A stretch of DNA of 64,000 bases, taken from contig OX393551.1 of assembly GCA_947650365.1 (NCBI GenBank), positions 888,001-952,000 of the forward strand, in the 5' to 3' direction. Source of the DNA: Chamaelirium japonicum (Eukaryota > Streptophyta > Magnoliopsida > Liliales > Melanthiaceae). The translations under genes were made by a program, and so were the position numbers. The notes below the pieces were generated by a model that worked only from the letters and a program-made list of their open reading frames with translations, did not search any database and was not told the DNA's origin. Position 1 is the first letter of the stretch, and each line of letters opens with the position of its first letter. Shown piece by piece: positions 24,861 through 37,080 of this stretch.

Positions 24861-27800
24861 ATAGAGAGATAAACAAAGATAAAAGAGAAACGAAGCCCTG
24901 CTAAGTCCATTAGCCACGAAAATAGGTGTGAAGTAAGAAAGAATCTAAATTCCAAAACTCCATAGAAAAGAGAAAAGAAGAGAGAAGAGAATGGAGAGAT
25001 AAATGAAGACAGAAGATAAAAGAAATCCTACTCCAGTCCATTGGCCACGGGTATAGGTGTGAAGTAAGATGGAATCTAAATTCCAAAAATTAACTTCTGT
25101 CTTCATTTCTCTCTCTATTTTCTTGCAACTGGTTGGTTGGGTTCGACATGTTTGTACTGATAACGTGTTGTGAGGTGGGAGAAAGAGAGAGGCGTCAAAC
25201 GTGCCCCACCCTAACGGGGTCATATAAATATTGAGAAGTTAAGTTTTGGAATTTTGATTCCTTCTTAGTTCACATCTATACCCGTGGCCAATGGACTGGA
25301 GTAGGTCTTCTTCTATCTCTTCTCTCTCCATTCTCTTCCCTCTTCTCCTATGGATTTGGGTTTCCTATAGATTACTTAGGCCCTAAGTAAGCTTACTTTA
25401 TAAATAATATATAACCCCTCTAGGGTGGGGCACGTTTGATGACTCTCTCTTTCTCCCATCTCATAATATATTATCAGCACGAACATATCGAGCCCAGTCA
25501 ACCAGTCACAAAAAACGGAGAGATAAACGAAGACAGAAGAGAGAGAAGAAAAGAGAAGAGAACGGAGAGATAAATAAAGAGAGAAGAGAGAAGAAGTCCT
25601 ACTCTAGTCCATTCATCATGGGTATAGGTTTCAAGTAAGAAGGAATCTAAATTCTAAAACTCTAATTCTTAATAATATTATCTCAATGTTATTATGATTA
25701 TATAATAAATTCCAAAACTCTCTTCATTTTAATTAAATAATTAATTTAATTAAAAAAATTATAGTAAAATTATCAGCACGAAAAGAGAAAAAGTCCTGCT
25801 CAAGTCCATAGCCATGGGTATAGGGGTGAAGTAAGAAGGAATCTAAATTTCAAAACTTCACTTCTTAATATTTATACGACCCCTTTAGGGTGGGGCACGT
25901 TTGATGGCTCTCTCTTTCTTCCATATCACAATACATTATCAGTGCAAACGTGTCGAGCCCAGCCTACCAGTCACAAGAAAATAGAAAGAGAAACGAAGAC
26001 AGAAAAAAGAGAAGAAGAGAGAAAATAAAACGGAGAGAGAAACAACACGTTATCAGCACGTTATCAGCACGAACATGTCAAGCCCAACCGACCAATCACA
26101 AGAAAACAAAAAGAGAAATGAAGACAGAAGAGAGAGAAGAAAAGAGAAGAGAATAGAGAGATAAACGAAAGGAGAAGAGAGAAGAAGTCTTGCTCTAGTC
26201 TATTGGCCACGGGTATAGGTGTGAAGTATAAAGGAATCTAAATTCCAAAACTCTACTTCTCAATAATATAATTAATTCTATGCATTCTCTTATCTCTTCT
26301 CCCATGGATTAGGGTTTCCTATAGATTGCTTAGGCCCTAAGTAAGCTTACCCTATAAATAATAAATAATATACGATCCCTTTAGGATGGGGCACATTTGA
26401 TGGCTCTCCCTTTCTCCGATCTCATAATATGTTATCAGCACGAACATGTCGAGCTCAGCGGACTAGTCGAAAGAAAATGGAAAGTGAAACGAAGATAGAA
26501 GTAGAGTTTTGGAATTTAGATTCCTTCTTTACACCTATACCCGTGGTCAAAGGACTGGAGCAGGACTACTTCTCTCTTCATTTATCTCTCCATTCTCTTC
26601 TCTCTTCTTCTCTTTCTTTTATCTTTTTTTATCTATCAATTTTCTTTTGACTGGTCGGGTGGGCTTGACATGTTTGTGCTGATAACGTGTTGTGAGATAG
26701 GAGAAAGAGAGAGCCGTTACACGTGCCCTACCCTAAAGGGATCATATAAATATTAAGAAGTAATGTTTTAGAATTTAGATTCCTTCTTACTTCACACCTA
26801 TACCCGTGGCCAATGAACTAGAGCATGACTTCTTCTCTCTTCATTTATCTCTCCATTCCCTTCTCTCTTTTCTCTCTTTTCTATCTTCATTTCTTTCTCT
26901 ATTTTCTAGTGACTGGTCGGTTAGGCTCGACATGTTCGTATTGATAACGTATTGTGAGGAGAGAGAAGAGAACATAATTAAAATAATTTAAATCTCTCTA
27001 GTTTTAATAATTAAATAGAAGTTTGTCCTCATCTTCTTTCTCTTCTGTAGAGTTTTGGAATTTAGATTCCGTATTACATCACACCGATACCCGTGGCCAA
27101 AGGATTGGAGCAGGACTTCTTCTCTCTTCGTTTATCTTTCTATTCTCTTCTCTTTTCTTCTCTCTCTTCTTCTTTCTCTTCTCTCTATTTTTTGGAGTTT
27201 TGGAATTTAGATTCCTTTATACTTCATACCTATACCCATGGCCAATGGACTAGAGCAGGACTTCTTATCCCCTTCTCTCTTTATTTATCTCTCCATTCCT
27301 TTCTCTCTTCTACATAAATAATTTATTTAAATAATATAATTATTTAATTAAGAGAGAAACATAGACAAAAAAGAGAGAAGAAGATAGAAGAGAAAGGAAA
27401 GATAAATAAAGACAGAAGACAGAAGAAGTCCTGCTCTACTCTATTTCTAACGGGTAAATATGTGAAGTAATAAAGAATCTAAATTCCAATACTACACAGA
27501 AGAGAGAGAAGAAGAGAGAAGAGAATGGAGAAATAAACAAAGACAGAAGTAAGTTTTGTAATTTAGATTCCTTCTTACTTTACACCTATACCCATGGCCA
27601 ATAGACTGGAGTAGGACTTCTTCTCTATTTTCTCTTCATTTATCTTTCCTCTTATCTCTTCTTCTCTTTTCTGTGGAGTTTTGGAATTTAGATTCCTTCT
27701 TACTTCACACCTATACCTGTGGCCAATGAATTAGAGCAGGGCTTCTTCTCTCTTTTATCTTTATTTATCTCTCTGTTCTCTTCTCTCTTATTCTCTCTTT

Positions 27801-28620
27801 TCTGTCTTTGTTTCTCTCTTTATTTTCTTTCGACTAGTCGGCTGGGCTCGACATGTTCGTACTGATAACGTGTTATGAGATGGGAGAAAGACAGAGCCGT
27901 CAAATGTGTCCCACCCTAAAGGGGTCATATAAATATTAAGAAGTAAAGTTTTAGAATTTAGATTCCTTCTTACTTCACAATTTTTTAATAATTAATTTAA
28001 TTAAAAAAATTATAGTAATATTACTATGATAATCACATTAATATTGAGATGATACTATAGAGAAATGGAGTTTTGGAATTTAGATTCCTTCTTACTTTAC
28101 ACTTATATGCATGGCCAATGGACTGGAGTAGGACTCTTCTCTATTCTCTCTTCGTTTATCTCTTTGTTCTGTTCTTTCTTTTTCTCTCTCTTTTGTCTTC
28201 GTTTTTCTCTTAATTTTCTTGTGACTGGTCGGCAGGGATCAACATGGTTGTGTTTATAACGTGTTGTGAGATGGGCAAAAAAAAGAGAATAGAGAGATTT
28301 AATAATATTATTGAGTAGTGGAGTTTTGGAATTTAGATTCCTTCTTACATCACTCCTATACCCATGGCCAATGGACTGGAGCATGACTTCTTCTCTCTTT
28401 TTTCTTCGTTTATCTCTCCATTCTCTTCTCTCTCTTCTGTCTTCATTTCTCTTTCCATTTTCTTGTGACTGGTCGGCTGGGCTCGACATATTTGTGCTGG
28501 TAATTTATTATAAGATGGGAGAAAGAGAGAGCCATCAAACGTGCCCTACCCTAAAGGGGTTGTATATTATTTATAGGGAAAGCTTACTTAGGGTCTAAGC
28601 AATCTATAGGAAACCCTGAT
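24860..28620. repeat. Unit array, mixed then inverted
   Basis: Inverted core near 25120, + cores near 25464, 25929, 26043 and 26425, then inverted cores near 26643, 26903, 27828, 28217 and 28461. At 26043-26095 the core itself is duplicated in tandem (GTTATCAGCAC twice). The stretch 26950-27350 is an inverted relative of 31955-32350. No gene is visible. Confidence 0.82.
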
Positions 28621-29462
28621 CCATGGGAGAGATCCGACGGTGGATATCCATTCGATCAAACGATCGCATAACAGTTGTAACATTTTAAATTTTTATAAAG
28701 AAAAATATAAATTATTTTTAAAGCAAAAAATTCAGGTATGCCTCATCTTCCTTCTTTACTTTCAATTATTTAATTAATTTAATTAGTTTAATAAATTAAA
28801 TTTTTAAATAAATAAATAAATATTTAATTATCTATATAATTAAATAACTAAATAATTTTAATAATTTATTTATTATTTAAATATTATAATAAATAATAAT
28901 TTAATTAATTATTTAAAATAATATTAAATTATTTTAAAAAATATTTTTTTATCTATATATTCAAATAATTACATAATAATTTATTTTAATTATTATTTAG
29001 TTAATTATAAAATTATTTAATAATTAAATTATTTATTTGATTACTTAAATAATCTATTTAATATATTACTTTACTAAATAAGTTTTTAAATATTTAAATA
29101 ATTGACTAACTATTTAGTTATTTCATAATAAAATAATATTTTAAGAAATTTCTAATAAAATAAATAAATAAAGTAAATATATAATTAAATAATTTTTTTT
29201 TTCTTTAATAATTTAAATAATTTAATAGTTGCCTAATTTAATTATTTTATAATATAATAATAATAAATAAATAAAATAATAATTTTAATTAAATAAATAG
29301 GTAATTAAATAGTTTAATAAATTAATTATTTTACTAAAATCTTAATTATTATATTATTTAAATTATTAAATTATTTAATAATTTAATAAATGATTAATTT
29401 AATTAAAAAAATTATATTAATATTACTATGATAATTATAATAATATTGAGATGATACTAGTG
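28620..29462 (-). repeat. AT-rich block, complete copy, inverted
   Basis: Reverse orientation of the AT-block family: it starts with GATCCGACGGTGGATATCC and AACGATCGCATAACAGTTGT, passes AAAGCAAAAAATTCAGG and CCTCATCTTCCTTCTTTACT, and ends in the foldback arm AATATTGAGATGATACTAGT. The interior aligns with 52620-52960 and 53980-54305. No coding potential. Confidence 0.7.
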
Positions 29463-31850
29463 AGAAGTGGAGTTTTGAAATTTAGATTCCTTTTTACTTC
29501 ACACGTATACCCGTGGCCAATGGACTGGAGCATGACTTCTTCTCTCTTCATTTATCTCTCCATTCTTTTCTCTTTTTCTCTTTCTTCTGTGGAGTTTTGG
29601 AATTTAGATTCTTTCTTACTTCATACTTATACGTGTGGCCAATGGATTGGAGTAGGACTTATTCTCTCTTCTCTCTTCGTTTAGCTCTTCATTCTCTTCT
29701 CTCTTCTTCTCTGTTCTGTGTTTGTTTCTCTCTCCGTTTTCTTATGATTGGACGGTTGGGCTCGATATTTTCATACTGATAATATATTGTGAGATGGGAA
29801 AATGAGAGAGCAGTCAAACATGCTCCACTCTAAAGGGGTCGTATATTATTTATAGGATAAGCTTACTTAGGGCCTAAGCAATCTATAGGAAACCCTATTC
29901 TATGGGAGAAGAGAGAAGAGAACGGAGAGATTTAATTATATTAATGAGAAGTAGAGTTTTGGAATTTAAATTCCTTTTTACTTCACACCTAAACCCTTGG
30001 TGAATGGACTAGAACATGACTTCTTTTCCCTTCTTTCTTTGTTTATCTCTCCATTCTCTTCTCTCTTCTACTCTTCTGTCTTCGTTTCTCTCTCCGTTTT
30101 CTTATGACTGGTCGGCTGGGCTCGACATATTCGTGCTGATAACGTGTTTTGAGATGGGTGAATACTTATTAATTTTATTGATTTTAATTAATATCTTTTA
30201 AATATTATAAAGTATATTATTTCTTTAAATATTTAAATAGTATCATCTCAGCATTATTATTTAAATATTTAATTATAAAATATTGCAAAATTATTAAATA
30301 ATTTATATAAATTTATGAGCATGAAAATTATTATATTTCTCTTCTTCTCTCTTTATTTATTTCTTCTTTATCTTCTCTCTTCTTCTCTCTCTTCTGTGTT
30401 CGTTTCTTGCTCTATTTTCTTTTGACTGGTCGACTAGGCTCGACATGTTCGTGCTATAACGTGTTGAGAGAAGAGAGAAGACTGAAGAGGGAAAAGAAAT
30501 AAGAGATAAACAAAAAGTCAAGAAGTCCTGCTCCAGTCCATTAGCCACGGGTATAGGTATAAAGTAAAAAGGAATCTAAATTTCAAAACTCCACTTCTCA
30601 ATAATATAATTAAATCTCTCCGTTCTCTTCTTTCTTCTACTATGGATTAGGGTTTCCCATAGATTGCTTAGGCCCAAAGTAAGCTTACCCTTTAAATAAT
30701 ATACGACCCTTTTCGAGTAGGGAATATTTGACGGCTCTCTATTTCTCCCATTTCATAATACGTTATCAGCACGAACATATCGAGCCCAACTGACCAGTCA
30801 CAAGAAAATGGAGAGAGAAACAAAAACAGAACAGAGAGAAGAAGAGAGAAGAGAATAAAGAGATAAATAAAGAGGGAAAAAATAAAAAGACCTGCTCCAG
30901 TCCATTGGCCACGGGTATAGGTGTGACGTAAGAAGGAATCTAAATTCCAAAACTTCACTTCTCAATAATATAATTAAATTTCTCCATTTTCTTCTCTCTT
31001 CTCCCATAGATTAGGGTTTGACGTAGATCGATTATGCACTAACTAAGCTACCCTATAAATAATATATGACCCCTTTAGGGTAGGGCACGTTTGGTAGTTC
31101 TTTTTTTCTCCTATCTCACAATACGTTATCAGCACGAATATGTTGAGCCCAGCCAACCAGTCGTAAGAAAACGAAGAGAAAAACGAAGACAGAAGAGACA
31201 TAAGAAGAGAGAAGAGAATAGAGAGATAAATGAAGAGAGAAGAGATAAGATGTCCTGCTCTATTCTGTTGACCATGGGTATAGGTGTGAAGTAAGAAGGA
31301 ATCTATATTTCAAAACTCCACTTCTGTCTTTGTTTTTCTCTCCGTTTTCTTATGACTGGTCGGCTGGGCTTGATATGTTCATGCAGATAACGTGTTATGA
31401 AATGGGAGAAGGAAAGAGTCATCAAACATACCCCACCCTAAAGAGGTCGTATATTATTTATACGGTAAGTTTACTTAGGGCCTAAGCAATTTGTAGGAAA
31501 CCTAATCCATGCGAGAAGAGAGAAGAGAATAGAGACATTAATTATATTATAGAGAAGTGGAGTTTTAGAATTTAGATTCCTTCTTACTTCACATCTATAC
31601 CCGTGGCCAATGGACTGCATTAGGACTTCTTCTCTCTTTTCTCTTCATTTATCTCTCTGTCCTCTTCTCTCTTCTTCTTTCTCTTCTGTCATAGTTTCTA
31701 TCTCCATTTTCTTGTCTCGCCTAGGCACGACATGTTCGTGTTGATAACGTGTTGTGAGATGGGAGAAAGAGAGGGCCATCACACGTGCGGCACACTAAAG
31801 AGGTCATATAAATATTGAGAAGTAGAGTTTTTAAATTTAGATTCCTTCTT
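29463..31850. repeat. Unit array, mainly inverted units
   Basis: Inverted cores near 29739, 30099, 30417, 31346 and 31709, + cores near 30756 and 31118. With 26643 to 28461 this completes eight inverted units in a row. An AT-rich piece at 30160-30340 resembles the spacers at 19510, 34580 and 39495 in inverted form. No gene is visible. Confidence 0.82.
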
Positions 31851-34800
31851 ACTTTTCACCTATACCAGTGGCGAATAGACTGGAATAAGACTTCTACTAT
31901 CTTCTCTCTTCGTTTATCTCTTTATCCTCTTCTCTCTTTTGTCTTCTTTTCTCTCTTAATTAAATAATTATATTATTTAATTAAATTATTTAAGTAGAAG
32001 AGAGAACAGAACGAAGAGATAAACAAAGAGAGAAGGGGAGAACAAGTCCTGCTCCAGTCCATTAGCCACGGGTATAGGTGTGGAGTATGAAGGAATCTAA
32101 ATTCCAAAACACTATAGACAAGAGAGAAGAAGAGAGAAGAGAAGAGAAAAGAGAGAAGAATAGAGAAGAGAACGTAAAGATAAAGAAAAAGAGAAGATAG
32201 AAGAAGTCCTGCTCCAATCCATTGGCCACGGGTATAAGTGTGAAGTAATAAGGAATCTAAATTCCAAAACTCCACAAAAAAGAAAGAAGATAAGAACAGA
32301 CTTCTATTTAATTATTAAAACTAGAGATATTTATATTATTTTATTTAGGTTCTCTTCTCTCTTCTCATAACACATTATCAGTACAAACATGTCGATCCCA
32401 ACCAACTAGTCACAAGAAAACGGAGAGAGAAATAAAGACAAAAGAGAGAGAAAAAGAGTAAAAAAAATGGAGAGATAAACGAAGAGATAAGAGATTAGAA
32501 GTCTTGCTCTAGTCCATTCGCCACGGGTATAGGTGTGGAGTAAAACGGAATCTAAATTCCAAAACTCCACTTCTCAATATTTATACGACCCTTTTAGGGT
32601 ACGGCACGTGTGCCAGCTCTTTATTTCTCCCATCTCACAACACGTTATCAACACGAACATGTCATGCCCAGCCGACCAATCACAAGAAAATAGAGAGAGA
32701 AACAAAGACAGAAAAGAGAAGAGGACAAAGAGATTAACGAAGAGACAATAAAGAAGAAGTCCTGCTCAAGTAGATTGGCCACAGGTATAGTTGTGAAGTA
32801 AGAAGGAATCTAAATTCAAAAACTCCATAGAAGAAAGAGAAGAAGAGAGAAGAGAATAAAGAGATAAATAAAGAGAGAAGAGAGAAGAAGTTCTACTCCA
32901 ATCCATTGGCCATGGGCATAGGTGTGAAGTAAGAAGGAATCTAAATTCCAAAACTTCACTTCTGTTCTCATTTCTCTCTCTGTTTTTTACGACTGGTCAG
33001 CTGGGCTCGATATATTCGTGCTGATAATGTGTTGCGAGATAAGAGAAAGAGAGAGCGTCAAATATGCCCCACCCTAAAGGGGTCATAAATTATTTATTAT
33101 TTATAGGGTAAGCATACTTAGGGCCTAAGCAATCTATGGGAAACCCTAATACATAGGAAAAGAGACAAGAGAATATTGAGTGTAAATTATATTATTGAGA
33201 AGTGTAGTTTTGGAATTTAGATTTCTTCTTACTTCATACCTAGACCCATGGTTAATGGACTAGAGCAGGACTTCTTCTCTCTTCTGTCTTTGTTTATCTC
33301 TCCGTTCTCTTCTTTCTTGTTCTTTCTCCTCTGCCTTCATTTCTCTCTCTATTTTCTATGACTAATCGACTAGGCTCAACATGTTCATACTGATAACGTT
33401 TTGTGAGATAAGAGAAAGAGAGAGACGTCAAATGTGCTCCACCCTAAAGGGGTCGTATAAATATTGAGAAGTTGAGTATTGAAATTTATATTCCTTCTTA
33501 CTTCATACCTATATCCGTAGCCAATGGCCAGGAGCAGGACTTCTTCTCTCTTCATTTATCTTTTTATTCTCCTCTCTTTTCTCTCTCTCCTGTCTTTGTT
33601 TCTCTCTCTGTTTTCTCTTCTCTTTTTTTCTCTCTCTTCTGTCTTTGTTTCTCTCTTCGTTTTCTTATGACTGGTAGGATGTGCTTGATATGTTCGTGCG
33701 GATAACATATTGTGAGCTAGAAGAAAGAAAGATCCATCACATGTGCCCCACCCGAAAGGTGTCATATAAATATTAAGAAATAGAGTTTTGTAATTTAGAT
33801 TCCTTCTTACTTTACACCTATATCCATGGCTAATGGACTGGAGCAGGACTTTTTCTCTTTTCGCACTGATAATGTTACTATAATTTTTTTAATTAAATTA
33901 ATCATTTAATTAAAATAAAGAGTGTTTTGGAATTTACTGTGATAATCATAATAACATTGAGATGATACAATTGAGAAGTGGAGTTTTGGAATTTAGATTC
34001 CTTCATACTTCACACCTATTCACATGGCGAAGGGACTGGAGCATGACTTCTTATCATTTCTCTATTTATTTATCTCTCAATTTTTTCCTTTTTCTTCTCT
34101 CTTTTGTCTTCGTTTCTCACTTCGTTTTCTTGCGACTGGTCAGTTGGGCTCGACATGTTCGTGTTGATAACATATTGTGAGTTAGGAGAAAGAGAGAGCC
34201 GTCAAACATGCCCCACCCTAAAGGAATCGTATATTATTTATAGGGTATGCTTACTTAAGGCCTTAGCAATCTATGGGAAACCCTAATCCATGGAAAAAGA
34301 AAGAAGAGAATAGAGATATTTAATTATATTATTGAGAAGTAGAGTTTTGGAATTTAGATTCCTTCTTACTTCACACCAATACCCTTGGCGAGTGGACTGG
34401 AGTAAGACTTCTCTCTTCTCTCTTCATTTATCTCTCTGTTCTCTTCTTTCCTCTCACAACACGTTATCAGCATGAACATATCGAGCCCAGCTGACCAGTC
34501 ATAAGAAAATGGTGCGAGAAACGAAGACAGGAGAGGAAGAAGAAGAGAGAAAAGAATGGAGAAATAAATAAAGAGAGAAGAAGAAATATTAATTAAAATA
34601 AATAAAATAAACAAGTAATCTTCCATCTCATAACACGTTATCAGTATGAACATGTCGAGCCTAGTAGACTAGTCACCAAAAAACAAAAAGAGAAACGAAG
34701 ACAAAAGAGAGAGAAGGAGAGAGAAGAGAACGGAGAGATAAACAAAGAGAGAAGAGAGAAGAAGTCATGCTCCAGTCCATTCGCCACGGGTATAGGTGTG

Positions 34801-36440
34801 AAGTAAGAAGGAATCTAAATTCCAAAACGCCACTTTTTAATAATATAATTAAATCTGTCCATTCACTTATCTCTTCTCCCATTGATTAGGGTTTCCTATA
34901 GATTGCTTAAGCATTAAGTAAGCTTACTCTATAAATAATATATGACCCCTTTAGGGTGCAGCACATATGACGACTTTTTTTTTCTCCCATCACATAATAT
35001 GTTATCAGTACGAAAATATCAAGCCCAACCGACCAATTACATATAAATGGTGAGAGAAACGAAGACAGAAGAGAGAGAAGAAGAGAGAAGAGAATGAAGA
35101 GATAAATAAAGAGAGAAAAGATAAGAAGTCCTGCTCCAGTCCATTCGCTATAGGTATAGGTGTGAAGTAAGAAGAAATCTAAATTCCAAAACTCCATAGA
35201 AGAGAAAGAATAAGAGAGAAGAGAACGGAGTGATAAATAAAAAGAGAAGAGAAAAAAAGTCCTGCTCAATTCCATTAACCATGGGTATAGGTGTGAGGTA
35301 AGAAAGAATCTAAATTTCAAAACTCCACTTTTCAATAGTATCATCTTAATGTTATTATGATTATCATAGTAATGTTATTATAATTTTTTTTAATTAAATT
35401 AATCATTTATTTAATTATTAAATTATTTAAATAATTTAATAATTATATATTTCCTAAAATAATTAATTTTTTTAACTTATTTAATTATTTTAATTATTTA
35501 TATTTTATTATATTATTATATAATTAAATTATGTACCTATTTATTTATTAAAATTATTAAATAAATAAATATTGATTAAATTATATAATTCATTAATTAT
35601 TTTATTTTATTAGTTATTTCTTAAAATATTATTTTATTTTTAAATAGTTAAATAATTAGTAAATAATTTAAATATTTAAAAAGTCATTTAGTGAAGAAAT
35701 ATATTAAATAGATTATTTACTAAAATAAATAAATAATTTAAGTATTAAATAATTTTATAGTTAAAAAAATAATAATAAAATAAATTAATATGCAATTAAA
35801 TAATTAAATAATTATTTTATTAAATTATAAAATATATATTTAAATTAATAAAAAAATAATCATTTAAATAAGTAATAAAATTAAAAATAAATTATATAGC
35901 TATTTACTTATTATTTAAATAATTAGTTAATTATTTGAATATATAAATAAGAAAATATTTTTTTAAATAACTTAATATTTTATGAAGTAATCAAATAAAT
36001 ATTTATTTATTTTAATATTTAAATAATAAATAAATTATTTAAATAATTAAGTTATTTAATTATATAAATAATTAAATATTTATTTAATTATTAAATTATT
36101 TAATTTATTAAACTAATTAAATTAATTAAATAATAGGAAGTAAAGAAGGAAGATGAGGTAATCTGAATTTTTTATATTAAAAATAATTTATATTTTTCTT
36201 TAAAAAAATTTAAAACATTACAACAGTTCTAAGATCGTTCGATCGGATGGCTATCCACCGTCTGATCTCTCCCATGGATTATGGTTTCCTATATATTGCT
36301 CAGGCCCTAAGTAAGGTTACCTTATAAATAATATACGACCGCTTTCCCATAGATTGCTTAGGCTCTAAGTAAGCTTACTTTATAAATAATATATGACCCT
36401 TTTAGGGTGGGAAACGTTTGACGACTCTTTTTTTTCCATC
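31850..36440. repeat. Duplicated block, copy 1
   Basis: Order of cores: + 32368, + 32637, - 32983, - 33353, - 33660, - 34127, + 34457, + 34630, + 34995, then an AT block (35336-36250). The same order recurs at 37080-41520 with an offset of about 5.25 kb at the left, falling to about 5.07 kb at the right. Rare markers shared by both copies include a CTATTTAATTA-TTAAAACTAG piece (32305 and 37568), a GACTGGTAGGAT core variant (33671 and 38937) and a CCTTTCCCATAGATT junction (36342-36360 and 41440-41456). Confidence 0.82.
35336..36250 (+). repeat. AT-rich block, complete copy
   Basis: Starts with AGTATCATCTTAATGTTATT right after TTCAATA and ends with GATCGTTCGATCGGATGGCT. It contains the conserved AAGTAAAGAAGGAAGATGAG box near 36138. 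Closest to the block at 40396. Confidence 0.7.
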
Positions 36441-37080
36441 TTATAACATGTTATCAGCATGAACATATCGAGCCCAGCCGATCAGTCATAAGAAAACGGA
36501 GAGAGAAATGAAAACAGAAGAGAGAGAAGAAGAGAGAAGATAACAAAGAGATAAATGAAGAGAGAAAAGAGAAGAAGTCCAGCTCTAGTCCGTTGGCCAC
36601 GGGGATAGATGTGACGTAAGAAGGAATCTAAATTCTGAAACTCCACTTCTCAATAATATAATTAAATCTCTCCGTTCTCTTCTTTCTTCCACCTCACAAT
36701 ATTTTATCAGTACAAAAATATCGAGCCCAACCGACCAGTTATAAGAAAACGGAGAGAGAAACAAAGATCGAAGAGAGAGAAGAAGAAAAAAGAGAATGGA
36801 GAGATAAACGAAGAGAGAAGAGAGAAGAAGTGCTGCTCCAGTCCATTGGCCATGGGTATAGGTGTAAAGTAAGAAGGAATCTAAATTCCAAAACTCCACA
36901 GAAAAGAGAGAAGAAAAGAGAAGAGAACAGAAAGATAAATAAAGAGAGAAGTGAGAAGAAGTCCTGCTCTAGTCCATTGTCAACGGGTATAGGTGTGAAG
37001 TAAGAAGGAATCTAAATTCCAAAACTCCACTTATATCTTTATATATCTCTCTGTTATCTTTTCTCTTTTTTTCTCTCTTC
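36440..37080. repeat. Unit array between the two duplicated blocks
   Basis: Two + cores (36443, 36695) followed by two tandem copies of the GA-tract plus GGGTATAGGTGTGAAGTAAG sub-unit (about 36740-37030). No gene is visible. Confidence 0.78.

Noticed and set aside
34907-35344. 145-codon frame with hydrophobic Leu/Ser/Phe stretches suggesting a membrane protein
   Set aside because: CT-rich DNA read in these frames always gives Leu, Ser and Phe. The same peptide occurs in dozens of diverged units with stops at varied places.
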